From JBEIDK01 sp040383485 (GTDB lineage Bacteria; Bacteroidota; Bacteroidia; UBA4408), in NCBI GenBank assembly GCA_040383485.1, contig JBEIDK010000002.1:1-64000 (forward strand): a stretch of 64,000 nt of DNA, in the 5' to 3' direction. Under the pieces are notes generated by a model. The model was not told the DNA's origin and did no database searches. It saw only the letters and a list, made by a program, of their open reading frames with translations. Positions 57,210 through 64,000 of the stretch are shown piece after piece; position 1 is the stretch's first letter, and every line of letters begins with the position of its first letter. A program made the translations under genes and the position numbers.

Positions 57210-57758
57210 ATGACTATAGAAACCACCTCCATAAACGATCTAATCATCATCAATCCTTCTGTTTTTGAAGACGAACGCGGCTATTTTATGGAGTCGTTTA
57301 ATCAACAAAAATTACAAGAAGCAGGCATTCACATCCCTTTTGTACAAGATAACCAATCGTTTTCCAAACAAGGGACATTAAGAGGTTTGCATTATCAAAA
57401 TCCGCCGTATGCACAAACCAAATTAGTGCGGGTATTGCATGGTGAAATTATGGATGTAGCCTTAGATCTTAGAAAGAACTCTCCAACTTACGGGCAACAT
57501 TTTGCAATTAAGTTATCGGCTGAGAACAAAAAGCAATTATTGATTCCGCAAGGTTTTGCACACGGCTTTTCGGTGATCAGTGAAACCGCTGTCGTGTTGT
57601 ATAAATGCGATCAATTCTATAACAAAGCCAGTGAAGGCGGTATTCGTTTTGATGATCCTACATTGAACATTGACTGGGGCATCGATTTAAAAACAGCTAT
57701 TGTTTCAGATAAGGATATAGAGTTGCCAAATTTTGCTGATTGTAATAGTGGATTTTAA
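57210..57758 (+). CDS. rfbC: dTDP-4-dehydrorhamnose 3,5-epimerase
   Basis: The 182-residue RmlC/RfbC performs the third step of dTDP-L-rhamnose synthesis, a double epimerisation of dTDP-4-keto-6-deoxyglucose. It has the cupin fold with FEDERGYFMESFNQQKLQE, FVQDNQSFSKQGTLRGLHYQ (catalytic His in RGLHYQ), MDVALDLRKNSPTYG and IPQGFAHGFSVIS. The length is normal. It starts the rml group, in the unusual order C-D-B-A with repeat DNA between C and D. Confidence 0.96.
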   Translation: MTIETTSINDLIIINPSVFEDERGYFMESFNQQKLQEAGIHIPFVQDNQSFSKQGTLRGLHYQNPPYAQTKLVRVLHGEIMDVALDLRKNSPTYGQHFAIKLSAENKKQLLIPQGFAHGFSVISETAVVLYKCDQFYNKASEGGIRFDDPTLNIDWGIDLKTAIVSDKDIELPNFADCNSGF

Positions 57759-58121
57759 TTAGCCAATGAGGCAATTTGTCAATCAGCCGATGTGCCACTA
57801 GTCAATAGCCAATACTAAAGCATTGTGAAACTTAGTGAAAACATTGTGAAACGTTGTGATACAAAAAGAGTTTAGCGTTAGGGATTGTGAGTTAAGAGAT
57901 AAAATTCTAAACTTATATGTACTTATACCTAGTGAAGCGCCTTTTTAATATTACCTTATATGACTTATATGTTAATAAATATAACTAGGAGTCAATTGCC
58001 AATAAAAAAAATGTGCAACTTATTGTTAACTTTGCAAACGTTGTGATACAAAAAGAGTAAAGCGTTAACAATTACATATAACAAATAAACTTTGCGCCCT
58101 AGCGACTTCGCGGCAAAAAAA
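57759..58121. repeat. 363-bp repeat mosaic between rfbC and rfbD
   Basis: Contains caatgaggcaatttgtcaat near 57763, gtgaaacttagtgaaaac and gtgaaacgttgtgatac (57820-57862), acttatatgtacttata (57913-57929), gaagcgcctttttaatatt and ttatatgacttatatg (57933-57971), a second caaacgttgtgatac (58033), and the short leader tttgcgccctagcgacttc (58091-58109) ending just before the rfbD ATG. No gene seen. Confidence 0.78.
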
Positions 58122-58985
58122 ATGAAAAAAATACTAGTAACAGGCGCAACAGGCCAAGTAGGAAGTGAATTGAAGGTATTGGCACCTCGCTATTCCCAAT
58201 TGGATTGGGTATTTGCCGATCGTTCGGTTTTGGATTTGAGTGATTTGAAGGCGATTTCCCAAGTATTAGATGAAATACAACCCCAAATCATCATCAATTG
58301 TGCCGCTTATACCGCAGTAGATAAAGCAGAAACAGAAACCGAATTAGCAGATATTTTAAATCATAAAGCGGTGGCGGTTTTGGCACAATGGAGTCATTCT
58401 AATGGATGTCAATTAATACACATATCAACCGATTATGTATTTGACGGAAAATCAAATATAGCTCTGACGGAAGAGGCCTCAACTGGACCAATCAATGTCT
58501 ATGGACAAACTAAATTAGCTGGAGAGCACGCCTGTCTTCGTGAAAACCCTAATGCCATTATCATAAGAACATCGTGGGTGTATTCTAAATTTGGTACCAA
58601 TTTTGTCAAAACCATGAGTAAATTTATGCAGGAACGTGACAGCCTGAATGTCGTGAACGATCAAATAGGAAGTCCCACTTATGCTGCTGATTTGGCAAAG
58701 GCTATTCTAACCATTATTTCGCATCCGAATTGGCAAGCGGGAATTTATCATTATTCCAATGAAGGAGAAATCAGTTGGTACGAATTCGCTTTAGCCATTC
58801 AAGAAATAGGAGGTTTTCAATGCGAAATAACGGGCATTCCGAGTATCGATTATCCAACGCCTGCTCGCAGACCAAAATATTCCTTGTTGGACAAATCAAA
58901 AATTGCAACTACCTTTGCCGTAGAAGTGCCCGAATATCGTGAGAGTTTGCAGAAATGCATGAAGTTAATTCGCGTTAATTCGTGA
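58122..58985 (+). CDS. rfbD: dTDP-4-dehydrorhamnose reductase
   Basis: The 287-residue RmlD/RfbD, last enzyme of dTDP-L-rhamnose synthesis. Motifs: VTGATGQVGSELKVLAPRY, INCAAYTAVDKAETE, ISTDYVFDGKSNIAL, and YGQTKLAGEHACL with the catalytic Tyr-x3-Lys; IIRTSWVYSKFGTNFVKTM is also typical. ATG 58122 is preferred to the in-frame TTG at 58092, which lies inside the repetitive leader. rfbB follows 25 nt later, so the two are co-transcribed. Confidence 0.96.
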   Translation: MKKILVTGATGQVGSELKVLAPRYSQLDWVFADRSVLDLSDLKAISQVLDEIQPQIIINCAAYTAVDKAETETELADILNHKAVAVLAQWSHSNGCQLIHISTDYVFDGKSNIALTEEASTGPINVYGQTKLAGEHACLRENPNAIIIRTSWVYSKFGTNFVKTMSKFMQERDSLNVVNDQIGSPTYAADLAKAILTIISHPNWQAGIYHYSNEGEISWYEFALAIQEIGGFQCEITGIPSIDYPTPARRPKYSLLDKSKIATTFAVEVPEYRESLQKCMKLIRVNS

Positions 58986-59010
58986 AATTAGAAAAATTAA
59001 TAAAATAAAA

Positions 59011-60060
59011 ATGAAAAAAATACTAATCACCGGTGGCGCCGGATTTATTGGATCTCATGTGGTGAGACGATTTGTGAATCAGTATCCTAATTACCACATC
59101 TATAATTTAGATGCCTTGACCTATGCCGGGAATTTAGAAAATATCGCTGATATTGAAAAAGCACCTAATTATACCTTTGTGAAAGGTAATATTGTTGATG
59201 CTCCTTTTATCGACGCCTTATTTGCAGAACATCAGTTTGATGGGGTGTTGCATCTAGCAGCCGAATCACACGTGGATCGCTCCATTACTGATCCGTTGGC
59301 GTTTGTGAAAACCAATGTAATAGGTACCATGAATTTATTGAATGCCGCTAAAACGATTTGGAAAGACAATTTTGAAGGAAAACGTTTTTACCACATCAGT
59401 ACCGATGAGGTGTATGGAAGTTTAGGTACAGAGGGTTTGTTTACCGAAACAACAGCCTATGATCCTAATTCACCTTATTCGGCTTCCAAAGCAAGTTCAG
59501 ATCATTTTGTACGTGCCTATGGTGAAACCTATGGTTTGCCCTATGTAATTACAAATTGTTCAAACAATTACGGCCCGTTTCATTTTCCAGAAAAGTTGAT
59601 TCCTTTGTTCATCAATAATATAATCAATAATAAACCATTACCGGTGTATGGCGATGGAAAATACACCCGCGATTGGTTGTTTGTTGAGGATCATGCCGTA
59701 GCCATTGATTTGGTTTTTCATGAAGGAAAAAATCATGATACTTACAATATTGGAGGTTTTAACGAATGGCAAAACATTGATTTAGTAAAATTATTGTGTC
59801 AAATAATGGACGAAAAGTTAGGTCGTGCAGCCGGAACTTCTGCGCAATTGATTACCTATGTGAAAGACCGTCCCGGTCACGATTTACGTTATGCTATTGA
59901 TGCCACTAAAATCAATACAGAATTAGGTTGGAAGCCTTCAGTAACCTTTGAAGAAGGTCTAGAACGTACTGTAAACTGGTACTTAGACAATCAAAAATGG
60001 TTGGATAATGTGACTTCAGGAGCCTATGCGAGTTATTATGAGAAGCAATATTCGAATTAA
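59011..60060 (+). CDS. rfbB: dTDP-glucose 4,6-dehydratase
   Basis: The 349-residue RmlB/RfbB converts dTDP-glucose to dTDP-4-keto-6-deoxyglucose. Motifs: ITGGAGFIGSHVVRRFV, NLDALTYAGNLENI, LHLAAESHVDRSIT, ISTDEVYGSLG (catalytic Thr-Asp-Glu), YSASKASSDHFVRAYGETY (Tyr-x3-Lys) and VYGDGKYTRDWLFVEDH. The length is standard. It is preceded by an attcg-type leader (58967-59000) and followed by another (60053-60084). Confidence 0.97.
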   Translation: MKKILITGGAGFIGSHVVRRFVNQYPNYHIYNLDALTYAGNLENIADIEKAPNYTFVKGNIVDAPFIDALFAEHQFDGVLHLAAESHVDRSITDPLAFVKTNVIGTMNLLNAAKTIWKDNFEGKRFYHISTDEVYGSLGTEGLFTETTAYDPNSPYSASKASSDHFVRAYGETYGLPYVITNCSNNYGPFHFPEKLIPLFINNIINNKPLPVYGDGKYTRDWLFVEDHAVAIDLVFHEGKNHDTYNIGGFNEWQNIDLVKLLCQIMDEKLGRAAGTSAQLITYVKDRPGHDLRYAIDATKINTELGWKPSVTFEEGLERTVNWYLDNQKWLDNVTSGAYASYYEKQYSN

Positions 60061-60090
60061 CACGAATTACGCGAATTAAACAAATTGAAA

Positions 60091-60486
60091 ATGAATGACC
60101 CCTACAAAATAATTTATAAAGACGAAAGCTATGCTATTGTTGGTGCTTGTATGAAAGTGCATTGTGCCTTGGGACCGGGATTTTTGGAAGCAGTGTATGA
60201 AGAGGTTTTAGAAAAAGAGTTTCAAGTCCAAAAAATTCCTTACCAACGACAAGTGAAATTAGATTTGTATTATGAAGGTGAAAAATTGAAAAAGCAATAC
60301 AGGGCAGATTTTATTTGTTATGATAAAATTATTGTTGAATTAAAAGCAGTTCATCAGATGCCTTCGGTGTTTTATGCGCAACTGCAGAATTATTTAAAAT
60401 GCTCAAATATGGAGTTGGGAATGTTGATTAATTTTGGCACACCATCCTTAACTTATAAAAGAATAGTAAACTCAAAAAATAGATAA
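60091..60486 (+). CDS. GxxExxY family protein
   Basis: A 131-residue protein of the GxxExxY family (PDDEXK nuclease-like fold). The name-giving motif is visible in [18 protein letters not shown] (G-F-L-E-A-V-Y). The acidic/lysine core [15 protein letters not shown] matches a D-x(n)-E-x-K site, and [23 protein letters not shown] follows. Its function is unknown; members are found scattered in environmental genomes and often inside sugar-nucleotide operons. Here it sits between rfbB and rfbA. ATG 60091 is preferred to TTG 60085. Confidence 0.88.
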   Translation: MNDPYKIIYKDESYAIVGACMKVHCALGPGFLEAVYEEVLEKEFQVQKIPYQRQVKLDLYYEGEKLKKQYRADFICYDKIIVELKAVHQMPSVFYAQLQNYLKCSNMELGMLINFGTPSLTYKRIVNSKNR

Positions 60487-60532
60487 ATTCGCCAAATTCG
60501 CGAAATTAGCGAAATTCGTAAAATTAGAACAC

Positions 60533-61393
60533 ATGAAAGGAATTATATTAGCCGGTGGATCCGGAACAAGATTACATCCACTTACCTTAGCGGTGAGTAA
60601 ACAATTAATGCCAGTATACGATAAACCGATGATTTACTATCCTTTATCGGTATTGATGATGGCAGGCATTCAAGAAATTTTAATTATTTCTACACCACAT
60701 GATTTACCCCATTTTAAACGTTTGTTAGGAGATGGTAGCAATATTGGTTGTACTTTTTCGTATGCCGAACAAGCAGTTCCTAACGGATTGGCGCAGGCCT
60801 TTGTAATTGGAGAGGAATTTATAGGAAACGATTCTGTAGCTTTAATTTTAGGTGATAATATTTTCTTTGGTACAAACTTACAAGATTTGTTGGTTTCTAA
60901 TCAAAATCCAGAAGGTGGAGTAGTATTTGCTTACCACGTTTCCGATCCTGAGCGTTACGGTGTGGTGGAATTTGATGGCCAATTCAATGCCGTTTCAATT
61001 GAAGAAAAACCAACCGAACCTAAATCAAATTATGCGGTACCTGGATTGTATTTTTATGATAATTCAGTAGTAAACATTGCAAAAAATATTCAACCATCGG
61101 CCCGTGGCGAATATGAAATCACCGATGTAAATAAAGTATATTTAAAGCAAGGTAACTTAAAAGTAGGCGTGCTTAATAGAGGAACAGCTTGGCTAGATAC
61201 TGGTACTTTTAATAGTTTGATGCAAGCAGGGCAATTTGTACAAGTAATTGAAGAACGTCAAGGATTAAAAATTGGTTGTATCGAAGAAATTGCTTGGCGC
61301 AAAGGCTTTATTACCAATGAACAATTACTGGAACAAGCCACAATTTTAGAAAAATCGGGTTACGGACAATATTTGAAATCGTTGGTGAAGTAA
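60533..61393 (+). CDS. rfbA: Glucose-1-phosphate thymidylyltransferase
   Basis: The 286-residue RmlA/RfbA makes dTDP-glucose from glucose-1-phosphate and dTTP, the first step to dTDP-L-rhamnose. Motifs: [15 protein letters not shown] at residues 4-18, [47 protein letters not shown] and [17 protein letters not shown]. It is last of the rml group, followed by a terminator at 61417. An attcgcgaaatt-type repeat leader (60485-60530) lies directly upstream. Confidence 0.97.
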   Translation: MKGIILAGGSGTRLHPLTLAVSKQLMPVYDKPMIYYPLSVLMMAGIQEILIISTPHDLPHFKRLLGDGSNIGCTFSYAEQAVPNGLAQAFVIGEEFIGNDSVALILGDNIFFGTNLQDLLVSNQNPEGGVVFAYHVSDPERYGVVEFDGQFNAVSIEEKPTEPKSNYAVPGLYFYDNSVVNIAKNIQPSARGEYEITDVNKVYLKQGNLKVGVLNRGTAWLDTGTFNSLMQAGQFVQVIEERQGLKIGCIEEIAWRKGFITNEQLLEQATILEKSGYGQYLKSLVK

Positions 61394-61416
61394 ATTTTGT
61401 TCTATAGTATAAAAAG

Positions 61417-61446
61417 TGAAGGAGTTTTTTTAGACTCCTTTTTTTA
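61417..61446 (+). terminator. Rho-independent terminator after rfbA
   Basis: Stem aaggagt (61419-61425) with actcctt (61434-61440), loop of 8 nt, then five more T. Confidence 0.85.
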
Positions 61447-61644
61447 TGCGTTAACTGTAAATTCACTCAGAATTGTAGTAAATCATTTAAGAAAAGTAAA
61501 ACTTACATGTCTTTAAACCAAGCAAAGCGCCTTTCATACATTACCTTACATGACTTATATGTAAAAAATTAGCCAATGAGTCAATGTAAAAATAAAACAT
61601 AGTGAAACTTCGTGAAAACGTTGCGAAACATTGTGTTGCAAAAA

Positions 61645-61700
61645 GAGTAATGAGTTAAGAGTAATGAGTTAGGAGTAATGAGTTAGGAGTAATGAGTGAA
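61645..61700 (+). repeat. 14-bp tandem repeat, four units
   Basis: gagtaatgagttag repeats four times with single-base changes at unit ends (61645, 61659, 61673, 61687). The next tandem copy of the larger unit has only two (61852-61879), so copy number differs between otherwise similar units. Confidence 0.9.
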
Positions 61701-62010
61701 AATTTCAAAACTTACTTGTACTCAAAAAAGTGCAGCGCCTTACTTATTATTACCTTATATGACTTATATGTTAAAAATTAGCCAATGAGTCAATAAAAAT
61801 AAAACATTGTGAAGCTTCGTGAAAACGTTGCGAAACATTGTGTTACAAAAAGAGTAATGAGTTAAGAGTAATGAGTTAAGAGTAACTTACATGTCCTTAA
61901 ACTAAGCACAGCTACTTCATTACATTACCTTACATGACTTAAATGGTTAAAATTAGCAAATAAACCAATTTGAAGATTTGACCCAAGGCACATCCGAAAG
62001 GAGCGAAGCT

Positions 62011-62072
62011 AAACTTGAAACTTGAAACTTGAAACTTGAAACTTGAAACCTGAAACTTGAAACCTGAAACTT
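62011..62072 (+). repeat. Heptad array gaaactt/gaaacct, about nine units
   Basis: About nine tandem 7-bp units, mostly gaaactt with two gaaacct, end 17 nt before the stop of the convergent barrel gene. This is the longest heptad array in the window. Confidence 0.92.
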
Positions 62073-62089
62073 AAAACCAAACCTCGCTA

Positions 62090-62638
62090 CTAAAGCTGTA
62101 AAATCACTGAAATTCCGCCACGATAAGGCAACCATTCCCCACTTTTATTAAATTTTTGAGCCCTTTCATAGCGTTCTCCAGTAGTAGCATCATATCCTTT
62201 GTAAAAACTTTGCACCGTTCCACCACCTACAAAAGCTTCTAGTGCCATTTTTTCAGAAACAAAATAGACATAACCAATACTAGCACCAGCCATGTAATTA
62301 TATCCTTTTTGATAGTAATTTGTGTCTTCGTAACCATATTTTTGCAATTCAAAAGTACTCCCTCCAAGATGCGCCCCAACATAAAATCCTTTGTGGTCAT
62401 TTTTTGGATAGTAACGCAGTTCAGGAGTAACGATTAAAAAACGTAATGGCTTGTCGTTGTAGCTATTAAAAACAGAGCCAATAGCATCAACATGAAAAGA
62501 GAAGTGCCTATTTATAGGCGTTTCATAGCCTAAAGAGGGAAATCCAAGTAGGGTAGTAGCAGCATTAATATGAAATCGATTTTGACCAAAGGTTAGTGTA
62601 ATAAAACCAATGAATAAAACCAAAAAAAAGCGTTTCAT
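62090..62638 (-). CDS. Small outer-membrane barrel protein (DUF3575-like)
   Basis: A 182-residue protein with a signal peptide (MKRFFLVLFIGFITLTFG) and an outer-membrane barrel pattern: HINAATTLLGFPSLGYE, FSFHVDAIGSVF, IVTPELRYYP, FYVGAHLGGSTFEL, MAGASIGYVYF and a C-terminal GGISVILQL. This resembles the DUF3575 family common in Bacteroidota. ATG 62638 starts the signal peptide; the longer frame from 62656 overlaps the promoter box. It is divergent from the PglF-like gene, and heptad repeats follow its stop. Confidence 0.8.
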   Translation of the reverse strand: MKRFFLVLFIGFITLTFGQNRFHINAATTLLGFPSLGYETPINRHFSFHVDAIGSVFNSYNDKPLRFLIVTPELRYYPKNDHKGFYVGAHLGGSTFELQKYGYEDTNYYQKGYNYMAGASIGYVYFVSEKMALEAFVGGGTVQSFYKGYDATTGERYERAQKFNKSGEWLPYRGGISVILQL

Positions 62639-62653
62639 AGAGAAAATTTTATG

Positions 62654-62661
62654 CAAATATA
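62654..62661 (-). promoter_or_regulatory. -7 element of the small barrel gene
   Basis: On the minus strand, TATATTTG (62661-62654) matches TAnnTTTG, 15 nt before the ATG at 62638. No clear -33 box. Confidence 0.55.
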
Positions 62662-62748
62662 GCTAATTTATCGCTAATGAAAGTTAATTATGATTGGATT
62701 GTATTCAAAAAAATGCAGTTATTCGTTCGAAAATTCAGAAAAAATGTA

Positions 62749-62756
62749 TAGCTTTG
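62749..62756 (+). promoter_or_regulatory. -7 element of the PglF-like gene
   Basis: TAGCTTTG matches TAnnTTTG 22 nt before the ATG at 62779; a TTCG at 62726-62729 is 19 nt upstream, a weak -33 box. Confidence 0.5.
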
Positions 62757-62778
62757 TTGTCCCCATTATAAGGCCAAA

Positions 62779-64000
62779 ATGCAAAAATTATTAAAAAAAT
62801 ACATCAATTTAAAAAAACTAAGTTTTCTTCCCAGTTGGGCTATTTTATTTATAGATATTTTCATAACTACTTCTGTATCCTTATTTACCTATATTACATT
62901 TAAGTTAATTGGTGTTGTTTTTTATGATACCTATCCTGCAAGCATTAGGTTTTCATTATTTTTAGGAGTAGTATTTTTTTATTTTCTTTTGTTTAAAACC
63001 TATACAGGAATTATTCGTTATTCAAGCCTAAAAGACGCTACACGGCTATCCAAAGCAATTGCTTCGGCTTTCATCACAGTAGTAGCTATAGATACTTTAC
63101 ACTATATCCTACAAGACAAGCACATATTCGTTTTAATGACGGTGTTTTTCTATTCACTAATTATATTATTTGCGTTAATTTCTTTTCGAATTTTCATCAA
63201 AACGTTATTTAAATATTTTGCAGGAAGTGAAGAAAAACCCAAAGCAGAAAACCTAGTGATTATTGGGGTAAATAGTACCACTATAGCGTTAGCCGAGGCA
63301 TTTGTAAATGACAATTCACAATATAAATTACAATTTTTTATTGATAAAAATAAATTCCTAAACGATAAAAAGGTATTGGGGATTCCAGTAATTGCAAAAA
63401 CCAATTCGATCATAGCTATTTTGCGTTATAACAAAATAAAGCACGTAGTATTGATTAAAAATTTCTTGCCTGAGAGAGAAGAATTAGATTTGTTAGAAGA
63501 TTGTTTACGATACAAAATCAATGTTTATAATCCTAAATTAGTCAGTGGATTTGATACAGGGGTTAATACTGTAAAGTCATTAAAAAAATATACCATCGAA
63601 GAATTAATGTTTCGAGAAACCATTAGTATCGATAATCCAAATGTAATTAATGCATTTACAGCAAAAACAATTCTAGTAACTGGTGGCGCAGGTTCTATTG
63701 GAAGTGAAATTGTAAATCAATTAGCCCAGTTTAATCCTGAACAAATTGTAATTGTAGATCAAGCCGAAACACCTTTGAATTCCATTCAATTGAATATGTC
63801 GGCAGCATTTCCAGAAATTCCTTGTCATTATGAATTAGTGGATGTCACTAATGCAGCTGAAGTAGCGCAATTATTCCAAAAATTTAAACCACAAATTGTC
63901 TTCCATGCGGCGGCTTACAAGCACGTGCCAGTATTAGAAACTAATTTCATGCAGGCGGTTAAAGTAAATATATTTGGTACGAAGAATGTATTAGATACGG
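62779..64000 (+). CDS. PglF/CapD-type membrane nucleotide-sugar 4,6-dehydratase (3' truncated by window)
   Basis: The frame is open from ATG 62779 to the window end, 407 codons. The N-terminal 110 or so residues hold about four membrane segments (WAILFIDIFITTSVSLF, FSLFLGVVFFYFLLF and others). A first CoA/NAD-like domain follows (LVIIGVNSTTIALAEAF). The SDR catalytic domain starts at ILVTGGAGSIGSEIVNQL and continues with FHAAAYKHVPVLETN to the cut. This is the long PglF/WbpM/CapD form, which converts UDP-GlcNAc to UDP-4-keto-6-deoxy-HexNAc at the inner membrane. It would feed the aminotransferase at 55491. It has its own promoter, so it is a separate unit from the rml group. Confidence 0.92.
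   Translation, partial: MQKLLKKYINLKKLSFLPSWAILFIDIFITTSVSLFTYITFKLIGVVFYDTYPASIRFSLFLGVVFFYFLLFKTYTGIIRYSSLKDATRLSKAIASAFITVVAIDTLHYILQDKHIFVLMTVFFYSLIILFALISFRIFIKTLFKYFAGSEEKPKAENLVIIGVNSTTIALAEAFVNDNSQYKLQFFIDKNKFLNDKKVLGIPVIAKTNSIIAILRYNKIKHVVLIKNFLPEREELDLLEDCLRYKINVYNPKLVSGFDTGVNTVKSLKKYTIEELMFRETISIDNPNVINAFTAKTILVTGGAGSIGSEIVNQLAQFNPEQIVIVDQAETPLNSIQLNMSAAFPEIPCHYELVDVTNAAEVAQLFQKFKPQIVFHAAAYKHVPVLETNFMQAVKVNIFGTKNVLDT

Larger units (their letters stand above)
61447..62089. repeat. 643-bp repeat mosaic with 209-bp tandem unit
   Basis: No gene. acttacatgt at 61501 and acttacttgt at 61710 mark a 209-bp tandem period, with a third shortened copy at 61885. Each unit has an agcgcct-type core, ttatatgacttatatg, agccaatgagtcaat, and gtgaaac...gaaaacgttgcgaaac followed by 14-bp repeats. 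61754-61793 (40 bp) is identical to 43681-43720. A gcgaagctaaacttg module at 62003 leads into the heptad array. Confidence 0.88.

Noticed and set aside
40446..62089. Insertion sequence or transposon as source of the repeat blocks
   Set aside because: No transposase or integrase fragment and no long terminal inverted repeats were found; the modules are too short and mosaic.
61953..62135. A 60-codon minus-strand frame with FKFQVSS repeats
   Set aside because: The product is simply the heptad array read on the reverse strand, overlapping the end of the barrel gene.

Overview
The window is chromosomal DNA from a low-GC Bacteroidota bacterium, most likely Flavobacterium or a close relative. Three things point there. 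The promoter-like sites match the Bacteroidota -7 box TAnnTTTG. There is a type IX secretion pair, a giant surface protein with a gliding-type C-terminal sorting domain and its PorP/SprF partner. The gene order rplQ-carA-eno-gltA is typical of the group.

Layout. (1) 1-10.0 kb is core metabolism: the end of rplQ, carA, eno, gltA, two amidinotransferase-fold hydrolases (one of them ctlX), a MarC-type membrane protein, a CoA-binding protein, a sodium/solute symporter and recR. (2) 10.1-30.4 kb, minus strand, is a 6443-residue modular adhesin resembling SprB, with a PorP/SprF outer-membrane partner 6 nt downstream. (3) 30.6-32.8 kb holds a thioredoxin-like exported protein and a small outer-membrane barrel. 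(4) 33.0-43.2 kb starts the surface-polysaccharide region: an epimerase-like protein, two different nucleotide-sugar 6-dehydrogenases, a Wza-like exporter, an UpxY/NusG-like antiterminator, a WYL regulator, a winged-helix regulator and a Wzz-like chain-length protein. (5) 44.1-56.6 kb is an O-antigen or capsule operon: cytidylyltransferase-like protein, acetyltransferase, Amj-like flippase, EpsG-like polymerase, glycosyltransferase, PglC-like phosphosugar transferase, PglD-like acyltransferase, an eight-gene acyl cassette (ACP, KASIII, Rieske oxygenase, SDR, KASIII, ACP, AMP-ligase, SDR), then a PglE/LegC-like aminotransferase. (6) 57.2-61.4 kb is the dTDP-L-rhamnose set rfbC-rfbD-rfbB-(GxxExxY gene)-rfbA. 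(7) The window ends in a small barrel protein and the first 407 codons of a PglF/CapD-type membrane 4,6-dehydratase.

How the genes fit together (inference). The PglF-like dehydratase and the aminotransferase would make a UDP-4-amino-4,6-dideoxy-N-acetyl-sugar. The PglD-like enzyme would acylate it and the PglC-like enzyme would start the repeat unit on undecaprenyl phosphate. The acyl cassette has two condensing enzymes, two ketoreductases and two carrier proteins but no dehydratase or enoyl reductase, so its product should keep its hydroxyls. A dihydroxyhexanoyl-type group on the 4-amino sugar, as I recall from the Flavobacterium psychrophilum O-antigen, would fit. The Rieske oxygenase is an extra, unexplained step.

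The intergenic DNA of the polysaccharide region (40.4-62.1 kb) is unusual. It is filled with a mosaic of short recurring modules, including 209-bp tandem units at two sites 18 kb apart, 7-bp and 14-bp tandem repeats, and short repetitive leaders just before start codons. I saw no tRNA, rRNA, transposase or CRISPR array.
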